This document shows, one piece after another, positions 37,632 through 50,300 of a stretch of DNA of 64,000 nucleotides (its first letter is position 1; each line of letters opens with the position of its first letter). Both the position numbers and the translations under genes were made by a program. The notes under the pieces were generated by a model that ran no database searches, had not been told where the DNA came from, and saw only the letters and a list, made by a program, of their open reading frames with translations. Origin of the DNA: Cornus controversa (taxonomy: Eukaryota > Streptophyta > Magnoliopsida > Cornales > Cornaceae); assembly GCA_026545225.1 (NCBI GenBank), contig CM048845.1, forward strand, positions 93,932,533 to 93,996,532, given 5' to 3'.

Positions 37632-38089
37632 TTGCCTCTTTGTCACGAAAACTATCAATGCAACATAAATTGACAATAATTATTCCATTAATGTCTTTTG
37701 CTTCACTCCATTATTGAACTGCCTGCCAAGATGGGGAACTTTACAAGCTCAAAACTTCAAACAGTGTTTTCACATAACTACTCCCACCCAATAAAAAAAA
37801 AGCAAAAACAAAGGACAGATAAAAGAAAAAGGAACAAGAAAAAAAAAAGATTAAGAATTACAAACGAAAAGCTGCACTCAGCGGCCACCTAATTTACATG
37901 AAGCCCTTCTTCTGCCCGGTAAACAATTGTAAGAGCTTTCAATTAGACACTGATGCTCCCTCCAATAAATTCTGAGATATATCACACCCACCTCACAAAA
38001 TAACCTAAAACTGAAAATGAAGAACCAAAGGTTGTGTGTCAAATACATAACAGAAAGCCTGCCTGAGATACCCTGCATTTGATACAACT
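37402..38089 (-). other. Downstream region and probable 3' UTR of the ECT gene
   Basis: Less AT-rich near the stop codon (about 37690-38089), consistent with a 3' UTR on the - strand. A GA microsatellite lies at 37601-37631. The polyadenylation site is not determined. Confidence 0.45.
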
Positions 38090-41000
38090 CTAGTCTGAGC
38101 CGTTGACACCACTGCTGTTTACAGCATGATCCAGTTCACCTCTGGTGCCCATGGAACCATCCGAGGCAGAACCAGCTCTGACAGTTACAGAGGCTTCTTT
38201 ACCACACTCCTCCAACTGGACAACTTGTGCAAAACTCTTGGACATCTTCTTGATGAAATCGTTAGATAATGTAACAACATTTCCATGTTCATTTCCCCCA
38301 ACACCCACCAGGCTGGCCTGCTGCCTGGCCTTCCGTTCTTGTATGGCTTTTTGCCGGTCATCATAAAAAGCAAAGTCATCTAGGATGGAAGTATCAGTTT
38401 CATAGTTCTTGAAAATCTTCAACATTTCAATACCTTGTTCCAATTTCACCTGCAATGTTCAAATTCAGGCATAAGAAAAGCAAAGACATAATAATAAATC
38501 TAGGAGCCATATACAAAGATATCATTGACCAACCTATCAGAAAAATAAGAAAGTAAAACACAATCGATATCTACATAATATTTTCCTTCAAACAAATCAT
38601 GTAGAGATTATCAATATTATAAATAAAAGGAATAGAGGGCAATGGCAGCTCAAGAAAACAAGACTAAAACTTGGGAAATTAAATCAGTGGGAAATTGATA
38701 TCCAGCAGGATATGGCATCACAACCTGCAGCACCTGCTTACGTGATTATCTGGAAATAAACAAATACATCCTCTTCTTTTTCTTCTTCTTCTTCCTTTTC
38801 TCTTTTATTATTTTTCTTTTTATTTTTGCGAATGAAAAAATTGAAACCCTACTACTGCACTTAACCATCGACAGCAGCACTTAATCCATCCTCAGATTTA
38901 AGGAAGATAAGGAAACAGGTTTAGGATCAAGCAACTTATAAAGAGACTAAGGAGGACTCTGGTTGCATGAGCCACCTCAGAATTAAGTTAAACTGGGGGT
39001 AATAAGTTGACTAAAAACAGCCTTTTAATGTTTTTACTGCCTTACAAGACTTCAGGTCTTAAATGCAAAAAAGCAACTGACAAGTACTTCTCGGTTAAAA
39101 ACTGGATAGTTGTGAAACTTTAGTCAGCTGCTGCAGTTAATTCAAGTTACAGAAGCTAAGAACCATGGTTTACCTAGGTTTGAATTAGCACAGAACAATG
39201 AATCAATCCTAGGTAGATAACTCGAGAAAAGTTTTAATCACTTCAGAAGTCACATAAATTCCTACCTCTTGAGTGTCTCGACTGTTTGTTACGGGCTTGT
39301 TATCATTATTTTCAAGCACAATGTGACGAAACTGACTGTTGGGAACATCTTTGATAGTATGCCACTTGACTGGAAACTGTCCACTCCATTTATCTTGCTG
39401 CCAGTAGTCCACACTCTTGTCAAAATCTACAGGTCCAACCATTTCAGCCACTCCACAGAACTGAGCACTAGCATTCACCTGTGCATTATTGTAACAAACA
39501 AAAATACAATACGTGATTAAAAACAGAAAAAAGAAATGGAAAGAAAGAAGTTGGGTATTTAATTATTTATAAAAGCAACTACAATGTGTCAATAACAACA
39601 AACAGTAAGAATGAATTTCAAGGGTCAGATGATAACAATGCTCAAGGTATCTCAAGGTCGTTCCAGATTAGTAATAAACACATGTAAAGCAGAAAAACAG
39701 ATCACTCTTCTGATGGGTAAACATCGTAAACCTGAGGCTCACTTGCTTAAAGCGTGCATATCTTCACTATGATCTTTATCAGTTCTGCAAAGAAGATTAA
39801 AAAAGCTATCTATTGATGAAAAGTGATAGACATCATATAGTCAGTGAAGACAGGGCTTAGTCAACAAATCTAGGATAGACCTGTTACCATAGTCCCACAT
39901 CGCCTAGGTACCTTTGGGATGTGCGGTGTATATACACATGGGCACCCTTTCCTTGTAATCAAAGATGAGTTCAACCCATGGGTTTATCATGGTATCAAAG
40001 CAGATGTACCGCAAGGAGGGGGGTCGAATTCATATCTCCTGCCCTACGTAGAGGGGGAGAATCGAGTGTCTCCAACCCTGGCGCTGAGGAGGAGCGTGTT
40101 AGCATAGTCCCACATCGCCTACGTACCATTGGGATATGCGATGTATATCTCCTGCCCTGCGTAGAGGGGAAGAATCGAGTGTCTCTAGCCTTGGCGCTGA
40201 GGAGGAGCGTTTGCACTGTCCCGCATCGCCTGGGTAACTTTGGCATGTGTGGTGTATATACACATGGCCACCCTCTCATTGTAAGTTAGTTTTCAAGGAT
40301 GAATTCTACCCATGGGTTTATCAAGTCCATTATATTCTCACAATTTCCTAAGGCACCGAAGCATCTAGTTCAAAAACAAGAATAGCAAATTCTGTAAAGC
40401 ATAGTCTATTGCAAGGGAAATCATTTTGAAGGAACATAGACATTCTAGAGTGGCTTAAACCGAAGTTTATATTGATCAAATATTAACTTCTCGCTGACTA
40501 ACGGTTACCTAAGACAACCAACCTTTTTCTTCTCCTTGGGACTAGTCATGTGAAGGGATAAAACTCTAAGCACACTGCAGGAGTTAAATGTCATAAACTA
40601 ACAATAATATTTGACTTCCTTCATTATGGATCAAATACAAACTACCTCAACCCGATTTAATTTATTTTGGAAAAATCTAAACTGCATCAATACTAAACAT
40701 GACACTATTTGTAAATGATTTCCCGTGAACCAAGTCCTCAAATGGTGTCGGTTAGGTTGAAAAGGCTTTGTTTAAACAGAATGGAAACAAATTCCATTAA
40801 AGAACAAGTAGGGCATTGTACTGCAGTAAAAATAGTTCCGGCAAAACAAAAAAAGGAAGAAGAATAACAAACCCTTTAAACTCCATTTATTGCAATAGAA
40901 TATTATACATGAAGCTTAAGAAAATTTATTTGCATCTTAAATTGGCATTTGAGAGAAAAAAAATAATCCTCACATAAAATTTAGATTCTTCTTGGGATAA

Positions 41001-44000
41001 AAAAAATCAATCAGAACAGCCAGTGTGCCAGTTAAAAACTATGTAACACCAATCTGATGACATTCCTACAAGCTCCAACTAATTTAGGAGTTCCCCAAAT
41101 TCTCTAATATAAATAAATGAATGAAAGGTCATTACCAAATTGTTAGCTGTAATATGTGCCTAGAATCATGGGCTTTGACTTACCATATTAGCCTAGATAT
41201 GGCAAGTCAGAGCCCATGATTCTAGGCACGTATCTCGGCTAACATTAATGCTGGTCCTGTCTACGCGGAGTCCTGGAAGGGGAAGAATAGAGACTAGAGA
41301 CAGACCTAACCTTTGATATTATTTTTTGCAAAAAGTGACTGCTCCCAGACTTAAACCCACCTCCTCAAGAGCCTAAGCTTTTACTATTGCACCAAAAAAT
41401 GACCCCTTTCCAAATTATCTAAATAATTAAAAAATCCAAATTAACAATGCTTTCCAGCAAGCCTAGTCAACTAGAACAGTTTTGCATCAATGACAATTAA
41501 ATAGGAAAATCACTTGAACTTATTTCTTGCCTTATCAGACTTAAGAATTAACAAATTACCGAAAACAAGAGAAAAATGGGGCAGGTGCTTTGCTTCTCCT
41601 TCGCTTCATGATAAGCAGCATCTAATTTTCTGTTGCCATTTGGAGTACTGGCCCAGACACCATATTTGATACTCTTGTGAACATTATCTTCACTATAAGA
41701 TTTGATGATGAAGAACTTAGCATCCTTGTATTCTGTGACAAAATCTGGGTCGTTGTAAGACCCATCATGTGTCTTAACGGTCAACAAGCTCTGCTTGTTA
41801 CCATCACTGGCAAGACTATTTTCATTTGCAATCAGGCTCTTTGGTTTCGAGGCCCTTGGCCCACGGTTTTGCTCACTGAGAATATCAATTGTGCCGCTAC
41901 AGTTGCATAGAGAACCATTGCTCTTTCCACGTCTACCATTATCAAGAGAAAGCCATCCCCTAGTGTTTGCTCCCAAACTGGAAATGGATGCACTTCCAAA
42001 GCTAGAACCCTGATTAAAACCACTGTGCAGGTACCCTCTGCTATAAGAGTTTGAACCAGATCCAAACCCGTAGAATGATCTTGGTTGCTGAGAAGCCTGT
42101 GGAAGATAAAATACCATGCAACACAAATAAAGCCATGACTCTACTCGGTTGTCACTTGGATTCAAAAGACAAATCATTCATATGGAAAACTTAAAAAAAG
42201 ATTCAAAAGATGAAGCAAGTGACGGTCCATTGCTGTAACTACCACTGATAGGATAACAAGTACAAATACGTCTATGGCAAGCCAACTTTATTGTAATGGT
42301 CAAAGATACACCACCAATGCATTAGCTTGGACTCTCATGTTTATGATAACCCATAGTTGTAAGAAACTTAATGATTCCTTCCCAGAAGAACCTTTACCAT
42401 CCTTGTTCAATCTTAATCAAATGTCATCATTCAAGTCAGGAAAAGATGTCACTATTTCAAGTAGATCAACAATCATATTTCACAATTAAAATAAAATGAC
42501 AATAATAATTCTTACTTATGAGCATTGCATGTATGAACATGTTAATAATAAAGGGAGTTACATGGCACAGTAGTTTTTGCGCATTGACAACCTTCCAGCA
42601 TGGGTTAGTTACAAAAGACAATCCAAATAGGTGGCTTTCATGCATATTGAAGAACTATGCATGAAGATTTGGGAAAAAATATGGAATAATGAGAAAGAAA
42701 CGAAAAACAAACAGAAAGTTGCATGGAAAAATCAGAAATGCATAGAAAATTACAAAGCACCATGACAACTAAGATATCGTGTCTGCATGTTAGAAGGATC
42801 ATTGGAAAATTCATTCTTTTTGGGGCTTCAGATAAGTTTTTGAGTAGTTCCCCACTGCTTTTCAAGACAGGCTTCTCAAGAACTCATGATACCTCCTGGA
42901 AAAACATTTTGTTATAACCACCAGTATTGGCTTCAATACTTCTCTAAGAACATGATTATGTCACTGTTTAACTCATTTAATGATATATTTTCAAATAAAA
43001 GGCACAATATATCCCCAAGTTTTGCTCAAAACACAATTGGAATCAAATTAGTTGACGCCACGAATCCAACTAAAAAAATCATCTTATTTATGTGTCAATG
43101 GCATATTGGCATGTGATGATGAAAATTACAAAAAGGCAGAATATGTGCTTACTACATTAACAGAAAGGAAAAGGGGTGAATAATTCATATTCTATCATTC
43201 CGTATCTTCTGGTAATTCAATTTTTTGTTACTTCTAGAGATTTCATAAAATCACTATATTCCTGAGTCTGCGGCTATTGACAGTATTATCATAATTCATG
43301 ACATTCATAACATCAACGCATTCATTCAAGTGTTCAGCAACTACGATAGTAAGGGATCGGTTGACTGAGTTATATAGAATTTTGCTGAATGGCATGATTT
43401 AATGCTGCCTACAGCAGTGTAACTTCTTTACATGATCTCATTACAAGCTAGGAAGCATGGACACACCTAAAAGATCAAAGAATCCATGTCGGACACAGAT
43501 ACGGACACACATCAAACACGGCCCAACACGTGTTAGACATGCCAAAAGATGTGTCTGGATTTTTATTTTTATTTTTTTAATTTTTGGACACAATATGGAC
43601 AAGCCATAGACACACGTCTGAAACATGTATCGCACTGTTAGGGGGTTTTAGGAAATTTTTAAAAAACAAATATGGGTTGAAGTGTAAATATGATGATTTC
43701 TTTGAACATTGTTAATAATATGGTGATCAAAACACAATTTTTTCTTGATTTAAAAAACAATTATTATTGTTGTTATGGAGTAAAATCAATTATGTAGTTC
43801 TCAAACAATAAAGTAATTATTTTTATAGCTCATTAGTTATTATGATTTGTGAATTTTCATTGTTAGGTTAATGAAAAATAATATTGCTCTTAAAATAGAG
43901 GATCATGTATATTTTTTGATAAGTTAAAATAGAGGATCATATATAAAAAGATATATTTAATAGTTGTCGTGTCCCCGTTGTGTCAGTGTCTTAATTTTTT

Positions 44001-47000
44001 ATAATTTGCCTTGTCGTTGTGTCTGTGCTGTGTTGTGTCGTGTCTGTGTCCCTTATCAGTATCTGTGGCTCTGTGCTTCTCAGATTACAAGCATTAAAGT
44101 AACACTTGACTTTGACAAGCTCACTAAGAAAAGGTTATTAAAAGTCCTGCAAAGAGAATAGAGCCCTAAAACCCACATGTTTCTTAGGATATGCTTTAAG
44201 TAAACAAGATACATTTATTGATAAAAGTATCAGTTAACATCTGATAAATAGTTTGAGGATAAAACACTCTGCACCAAGACTGATGTAGTTCTCAAATTTT
44301 TTCCAACTTTGACAGCAAGCCCAAATTGAGATATCTTCACATTCCAATAGCAATATTTGTTTGCCAACAAATTTAAAAAGAACAAGAAGAATACATGAAA
44401 AGCACATATTGAGATCTTAAAAGCATGCACAAGTTACCATACTTGTCATAAAAATGCATAGGTAAGACTACAAACCATTCCAATATTTTGCCCAAACGAC
44501 CCCGGAGTGCCAATCATTTGTGGAGATACTGCAGGTGGTAATGGAGTAAGAGACCTCTGTCTGTCTGAGGGTTTTGGCCAATCAGACCAAAGTCCACCAG
44601 ATCTGAAGGTATCAAACCCTTGATGCATATCATGAAAACCAAGATTTCCAGGATTTCCAGAAAAATTGCCTCCACCAAAAGACCCCAGCGAAGAGGGATA
44701 ACCAGGTCTCTGCCCGAGAAGCATCCCGTCAACTTGTTGGTCTACATTCACCAACGAGTTCAGCTGTGGTTGTGAAACTGGAGTCGGTGAACTAATATAT
44801 TGCATGTTAGGAGAAACTAGCTGCTGATAATATGGTGGTCCTGAGAATGCGTACTGCTGAGGGGAATATAATTGAGCATCACCCCTGACAGAAGGCAAAG
44901 GTGTTGTGACAGGGGAATATGGTCCATATGGAACTTGTGGACTGTAGCCATAACCAGTATGAAACAAGAGAGAGGGGTTGTCGTTGTAGATGCCCTAAAC
45001 AAGATCAAACATGAAAAGCAAAATACAATGAGTTATATTACAACTCAACTCAACAATAAAGCATTTTGCCAACTACTTGGGATCAGCTATATGAATCCTA
45101 TTTTTCCATTCCACTCTATCTAAGGCCATAGCCTCACTCAAACTACATTTTATCATATCCTTTTTTACAAACTCTACCTCTACCAGTGTTAATTCTGGTC
45201 GTTCCCTTCCCCTAGAATTACCCTCAATGCGAACCATGTCATTCTTCCTAACTGGTGTACGTAGTGGTCTTCTTAGTACATGAGATGAAAATAAGTAGGG
45301 ATGAAAGTGCAAGAGTTATAACTTACAGGAGATCCAATATCGAACCCTTCAGCGTTAACATATGGAGGGTACTCGTCCCACTCACCAGGGGCATTTTCAT
45401 AACCTGAATGATCCCTTTGGTTAATTTTTGTAAGTTAAACTAGGCATGATAAGCATATGAACTGTAAACATGAAGTGAAAAGACATTTTACACCACAGCA
45501 ACCCAAATATTGTACTTGAATGCAAGTCAGATCAAACCATCAAAGTTTAATTTGTCACTGGGCAACCTTTCACATATGTCATATTGCAGAAATCCCCACA
45601 AACTGATCTATGGATAGAGTGCATGGCCCATTTAAATATATCGTTTCAAAAACTTACAAAATACTATTTTTAGATGCTTAAGATCATCAGATTTTAATTC
45701 TAGAGAACTGAAAGAATTAGAGATGGACCTGCAAAGCATCATAAAACCTGAAAATGGGTTAAGGGAGTTCCTTTTTTTTTTTTTTGGTCGACGATGGTGA
45801 TGTTGCGCCTCTTAGAGCACCCCGTAATCCACCACCGGGCACATGAAGTCCCCCAAATTTTAATTGATTGATTCAACCAATTGAACTCTGTGTACACATA
45901 CACACATACATATAATATTTAGAATAAAAAAATAACTTGCAAAGATATAGTTCTGTGTTCTTAAACTTCTTCAAGAATGCATGTGTTTCATTCCATTTCC
46001 TACACAAACAGTTTCCCAGGACTTCAAATTTGAAGGTTGTGTACCTGAGTGCAACACTTGATTTTAACACATTGTTTGAGAGTTCTGATAAAAAGAAAAG
46101 AAAGAAAAGGGAGGATAGTTGCTGTCCCTTGAGCAAGAGAGAGAAAAAGAAGAGAAGATTATAATCCATCCCCTTGTTTGAAGTTTTTGGAGAGAAGAGA
46201 AAGTAATAGTTCCTCAACTTCTTTGTGAGTTTATAAGGAAATAAAAGAAAAGAGAGGAAAAAGATATTCTTTTCTGTTAGTAGGAAGGGGAAAAAGGAAA
46301 TTGCTTCTAATAGGAACTATCGACAAGATGGATAATCACTTGACTCTTTTTCCTTTCCATCCATTTCATCCCACTTCTTGAGAGGGGAAAAAAGGTATAG
46401 AGGTGCTCATTTTCCTCTCTCTCGCTCTCCATAAGGAACTCCCAAAAAATGGATTACTGACCCCTTTCCTTATATTTCTATTCCTTCCATTTCATTCCCT
46501 CCAAATATGTTTGACCATTGAAAAATATTAAATGATGTTCCAGAATGTATTGCACTTCCATAAGACTACAAAGTTTGCCCTTAAGTCAAAAGTTCAAAAC
46601 CTTCAATAGAACTGCAGAACAGAAATGGTCCAAAAAATTTATAAGAATCAATCCACTACAATTCAACAATAATGGGAGATAAAAGCAACCTATTCTACAA
46701 AACTAGAAAGTTGGCACAGCATAGCAACACATATCCAAAAGTGAACTTTGCATCATTATACATGCTAGTAGAATATGAAGCCATGGTGCGCCCACCCCCC
46801 AAAGGGAAGCATGCCACATACAAATTCTCAAGAGTGCATTAACTGTAGATCAATCGAGCCCTCAATGAAACGGAAGCATGCCATATATAAAATCTCAAGA
46901 GTACATGAAGTGTAGATGAATTGAACCCTCAAAGAAATGGAAGCATCATGTCATAGCTCCAATATGAAGAACATGACATGCATATGCACATCCTTAGATC

Positions 47001-49777
47001 ACAAGTGAGAATTCTAGTATTGAAAAATTCCAAGATTCTTTTAGTTGAAGAAGTTGCAATAATATTTAGATTCAATTTTAATTTTGAATTGCATTGATAT
47101 TTTTTATCCATCAAAAGCCTTACTAATTTAACAACGCCTGCAACAAATTTATGGAAAATTGACAACAATCGATAGGATTTAAATATTAAAGTTACACCCT
47201 CTATAACAGCTTAAGATTTTAGAGTAGATGGTGATTAACATGGTATAAGGAGGGTTTCAATGCGAGATCTAAAAACATCTCTCTCTGTGGCACCAGTATT
47301 AACTACTCTATGGTTAGGGGCTTTAGCAGGCCTATTGATAGAGATTAATCATTTTTCCCAGATGTGTTGGCATTCCCCTTTTTTTCATTCTAGTTATTAA
47401 CATGGGAAAGAATGAAGAAAATTAGAGATACAATCAAATATATGTGACTAATCTCTCTCTCCCCTCTTTTCTCTTTCCCCCCCTTTTTTTAGAGGCAAGG
47501 TCCCGAGTTCAAACCTCACCATCACCCTGATAATTAAAATTGAAACACGTGCTGGAACAAAAGAAGGCCACACGTGAGGGGGCGCATTAGAGGATTTAAA
47601 TATTAAAGTAACACCCACTCTAACAGCTTAAGCTTTTAGAGTAGATGGTGATTAACAAAAACATTGAGTGCCGGAACTCCAATATATTTTCTTTCCAAGA
47701 AACAGTACAACTCTCATCTTTCTGTTCACAAGATGTCCTTTCGAACGAAACATTTGGTAGAAGAAGCTCTTGGTAAGGTAAAAGAAAGCACTTGTTCTTC
47801 CTCCGTAAAGAATTCTAAACTTCCTTTTCCTAGAATAATATTTTCACTCAGAACCTTAGGTGATGTTGGCAGACAGCCCAGTACGAACACACTTGGTTTT
47901 GCCCTCACAAGTGAACATGTTTTACTTAGTTAAGATTGTGTTACAAGCATCTATTTTTTTCTGAATAATGTCATCCTGATATACAAGAAAGAAGGCAGTA
48001 TAGAAACGAGCGTATTTGCAGATTGGCTAGAGCTTTGGTTGGTCCAAAAATCAAGGTGACTCAAATAGCACCACGGGATTGAAAACTAACCTTTATAGTA
48101 GATGCCCTGTGCCTGAGGGGCATAGACATTAGGTGCGTAGACAGCACGATCACCACCTGAACCCAAAGATCCCACTTGACCAGCATTGTCCCTTGAATGA
48201 CCTATGGCAGCATCCTGAGAAAAATTAGGAGAAACCAACCTCTCATTTTTTTGGCTCAAAGATGCTGATAGAAGATAACCAGATGACAGGTTATTATAAG
48301 ATACATTTTTGAACAAGTAGTATAACGAATAGCATCATTGTGAATTTACAGCTACCTGTTCCTTCATTTTATCTGGTTCGACAGGTTTCTCTTCTGCACC
48401 CATGATTAGTATGCTCAGTGAGTCTTAGTAACACAGGCATTACAAATTATTGACCAACCATAAGCTAAATTTAGGGATATGTAAACTTGAAGCTATGACT
48501 ATGTGAGATAACATCCACAGGTGCACACCTATGCACACACAATAATAAGAAAAGCATGAATGTATGAATCCACAATTGCAGATGTTGATGGAAGAATAAA
48601 AAAATATATGTGAAAGCAAATAGTACCCACATATAAATAGAGAATCGTAGTTTTTATTTTACTGTCTGGTGTATGAACATGTATGATAAAAATAAAAAAC
48701 CGATATACAGATCTATACAAAATAGCGAGCCAATGGTCAATCATTCGGTAGAAGCCAAAATCTACACCAATAATAATGACAATAATAATAACAATAATAA
48801 TAATATTGTAACTTAAGGATGCTGCGCTCTGAACATCACCTTAAAATCTTTTTTATTGTTTTCTTTTTTTGTGAATAAGTTATCACTTTAAATTCTTATG
48901 GAATGGCTGCAAAAATGAGGCAACAAATCTTTCACTAACATTATCCATAAATATTGAAGAAATTCACACTCCAACACCTGAGAGGTCCATTAAGCTTACA
49001 GAACCACCGACAGATACCAAATGTAGTGGAACAAAATTTTCATATTATTTATATGTAATTGAGAAAGCACAGGATAACTACTAAACTTTGATCGAGGCTT
49101 TTATGTCCAACAGGAAAATGCTATTTTCTTCATATGTTGAAGCTATCCTATACAAAGGCAACATGTATACTGTCACTGTGCCAGCCCAGCCAGAGTCTTG
49201 AGATTAGATTTTAAGCCATAGAAAACTAGAACAGACAAAAACAACCTTCTAGTTACATTACCCCCAAGAGTTCCCAATTGTGCGATATCTCCTGACACGT
49301 CTAATTTTTTTTATAAAAAAAAAAGTAGCAACTTTTCCTTATAATTGAGCGGTTTCACAAGTGATCTAAATATAGAAGCATCAGTTTCGATCCATATGAA
49401 TTGATCATATATACAATGATAATGTTGTATAAATTAAGAAAAAGCACCCAAAAAAAACACGAATTAAGAAAAAGCACCCCAAAAAAAACACGAAGTAAGA
49501 TCTTCTTCAATTACTTGATTGACTTGACAGGATTATTTTATATATATATGAAGAAAATGAACAGGGAATTTAACAGAAACCCATGAATTAATCCAAGAAA
49601 AACCTAAAAGAACCATGAATTAATTTAAGCAGAACCTAATAAAAACCCAATTCATCACAATCATAATTTTAATATTTTATAGATAGATGTAGATAAAGAG
49701 AGTGTGTGACTGTGAATGGACATACCAATCGGGGTAGAGATGATACGATCGGTGGCTTGTGGCTGGGCAGCATCCAT
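38090..49777 (-). CDS. ECT5: YTH-domain m6A reader, ECT family (ECT5-like)
   Basis: Coding exons: 49726-49777, 48356-48393, 48091 to about 48264, 45327-45403, 44476-44994, 41560-42096, 39266-39478, 38090-38449; about 656 aa. The start is the first ATG after a pyrimidine-rich leader. The N-terminal 400 residues are low-complexity and rich in Tyr, Gly, Pro, Ser and Gln ([27 protein letters not shown]), typical of ECT disordered regions. The YTH domain spans about 408-560. Its aromatic-cage tryptophans are visible in GVWAS (about W435) and in [10 protein letters not shown] (about W492 and W497). The family binds N6-methyladenosine in mRNA, mostly in the cytoplasm. The exon 2-3 junction is unresolved: every evident acceptor near 48265 leaves the frame off by one. 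ECT5 is favoured over other ECTs by gene order. Confidence 0.92.
39882..40323 (+). mobile_element. TRIM retrotransposon with an extra partial LTR
   Basis: LTR 39882-39989 (TGTTACCATAGTCCCACATC to GGTTTATCA) is followed by the PBS TGGTATCAAAGCAGATG. A second, truncated LTR (from 40097 to about 40148) and a second internal copy come next, then a full 3' LTR (about 40208-40323). There is no ORF. The flanks AGACC and AGTCC may be an eroded 5-bp duplication. It lies in the ECT intron between exons 6 and 7, antisense to the gene. Confidence 0.75.
41142..41243. repeat. 102-nt hairpin in an ECT intron
   Basis: Two arms of about 47 nt pair with few mismatches around a loop of 7-8 nt. The left arm includes GTGCCTAGAATCATGGGCT and the right arm AGCCCATGATTCTAGGCAC. 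The ends read GTTAGC and GCTAAC. It could be a tiny inverted-repeat transposon or a MIRNA-like foldback. Confidence 0.7.
43448..44083. mobile_element. hAT-like non-autonomous element, copy 3
   Basis: 636 bp in the ECT intron between exons 5 and 6, with a perfect 8-bp duplication ATTACAAG (43440-43447 and 44084-44091). The termini CTAGGAAGCAT and GTGCTTCTCAG match copies 1 and 2, with the same GTCGGACACAGATACGGACA-type ends. Confidence 0.75.
45037..45312 (-). mobile_element. RTE-type LINE 3' end in an ECT intron
   Basis: The - strand encodes a C-terminal reverse transcriptase tail: [20 protein letters not shown], then [16 protein letters not shown]. It is followed by the non-coding tail GATCCCAAGTAGTTGGC and a TTGAGTTGAG end. 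It is 5'-truncated and inserted 15 bp downstream of ECT exon 4, in the same orientation as the gene. Confidence 0.65.
46803..46937 (+). repeat. 67-bp direct repeat, two copies
   Basis: Two imperfect tandem copies beginning GGAAGCATGCCA and ending AACCCTCAA-like, in the ECT intron between exons 3 and 4. Confidence 0.6.
47174..47657 (+). mobile_element. TRIM-like element in an ECT intron
   Basis: Two direct repeats of about 65 bp, from GGATTTAAATATTAAAGT to GGTGATTAACA (about 47174-47240 and 47591-47657). The first is followed by TGGTATAAGGAGGG, a degraded PBS. The interior is non-coding. Related LTR sequence occurs, in - orientation, at 55985-56228. Confidence 0.6.
49441..49497 (+). repeat. 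31-bp tandem duplication
   Basis: Two copies of a unit like TTAAGAAAAAGCACCCAAAA near the 3' side of ECT intron 1 (as seen on the + strand). Confidence 0.6.
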
Positions 49778-49805
49778 TCTATCGATCTCGAATATGTGTG
49801 TGTGA

Positions 49806-49836
<31 letters not shown>

Positions 49837-50242
49837 AAGAGGAGGGCGGGGAGAATCTGTGTCCTAGATCTAAGAGAGTAGGAGGAGAGAGAAGATCTCT
49901 AACTCAATTCTCAATAGTATCTATCTCCTTTTGTACATACCAGTAGCACCTTTCTTCTTCTTCAACTTTAGTACCACTTTTTTTTTTTAAATAAATAAAC
50001 AATAATAATAATAATAATAAATAAATAAATAAATAATAAGGACCGAGGCTGTTTCTTTTCATTTACCCCTATTTTGTTTTTTCACTCAGCGTTAGTGAAA
50101 AGTGGAATGAACTGAAAGAGGTGGCAAAGTAACAGTATTACTTTTCAATTCATAATTATAACATATATGCATATAATATGCACGGACTCATTTTTTGGTC
50201 TTTTTTGGAGGTGAAAAGTCTAGTCTGTGATTTATCGGGGAA

Positions 50243-50274
<32 letters not shown>

Positions 50275-50300
50275 TCAAAAGAAAAATAGAGAGTGATTAC
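49778..50300 (-). promoter_or_regulatory. ECT leader and proximal promoter
   Basis: Upstream of the ECT start the - strand is CT-rich, with a CT/TA microsatellite (49808-49836), typical of a plant 5' UTR. Further upstream are short AAT/AAAT microsatellites (49995-50038 and 50243-50272). No firm TATA box was chosen. Confidence 0.35.
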
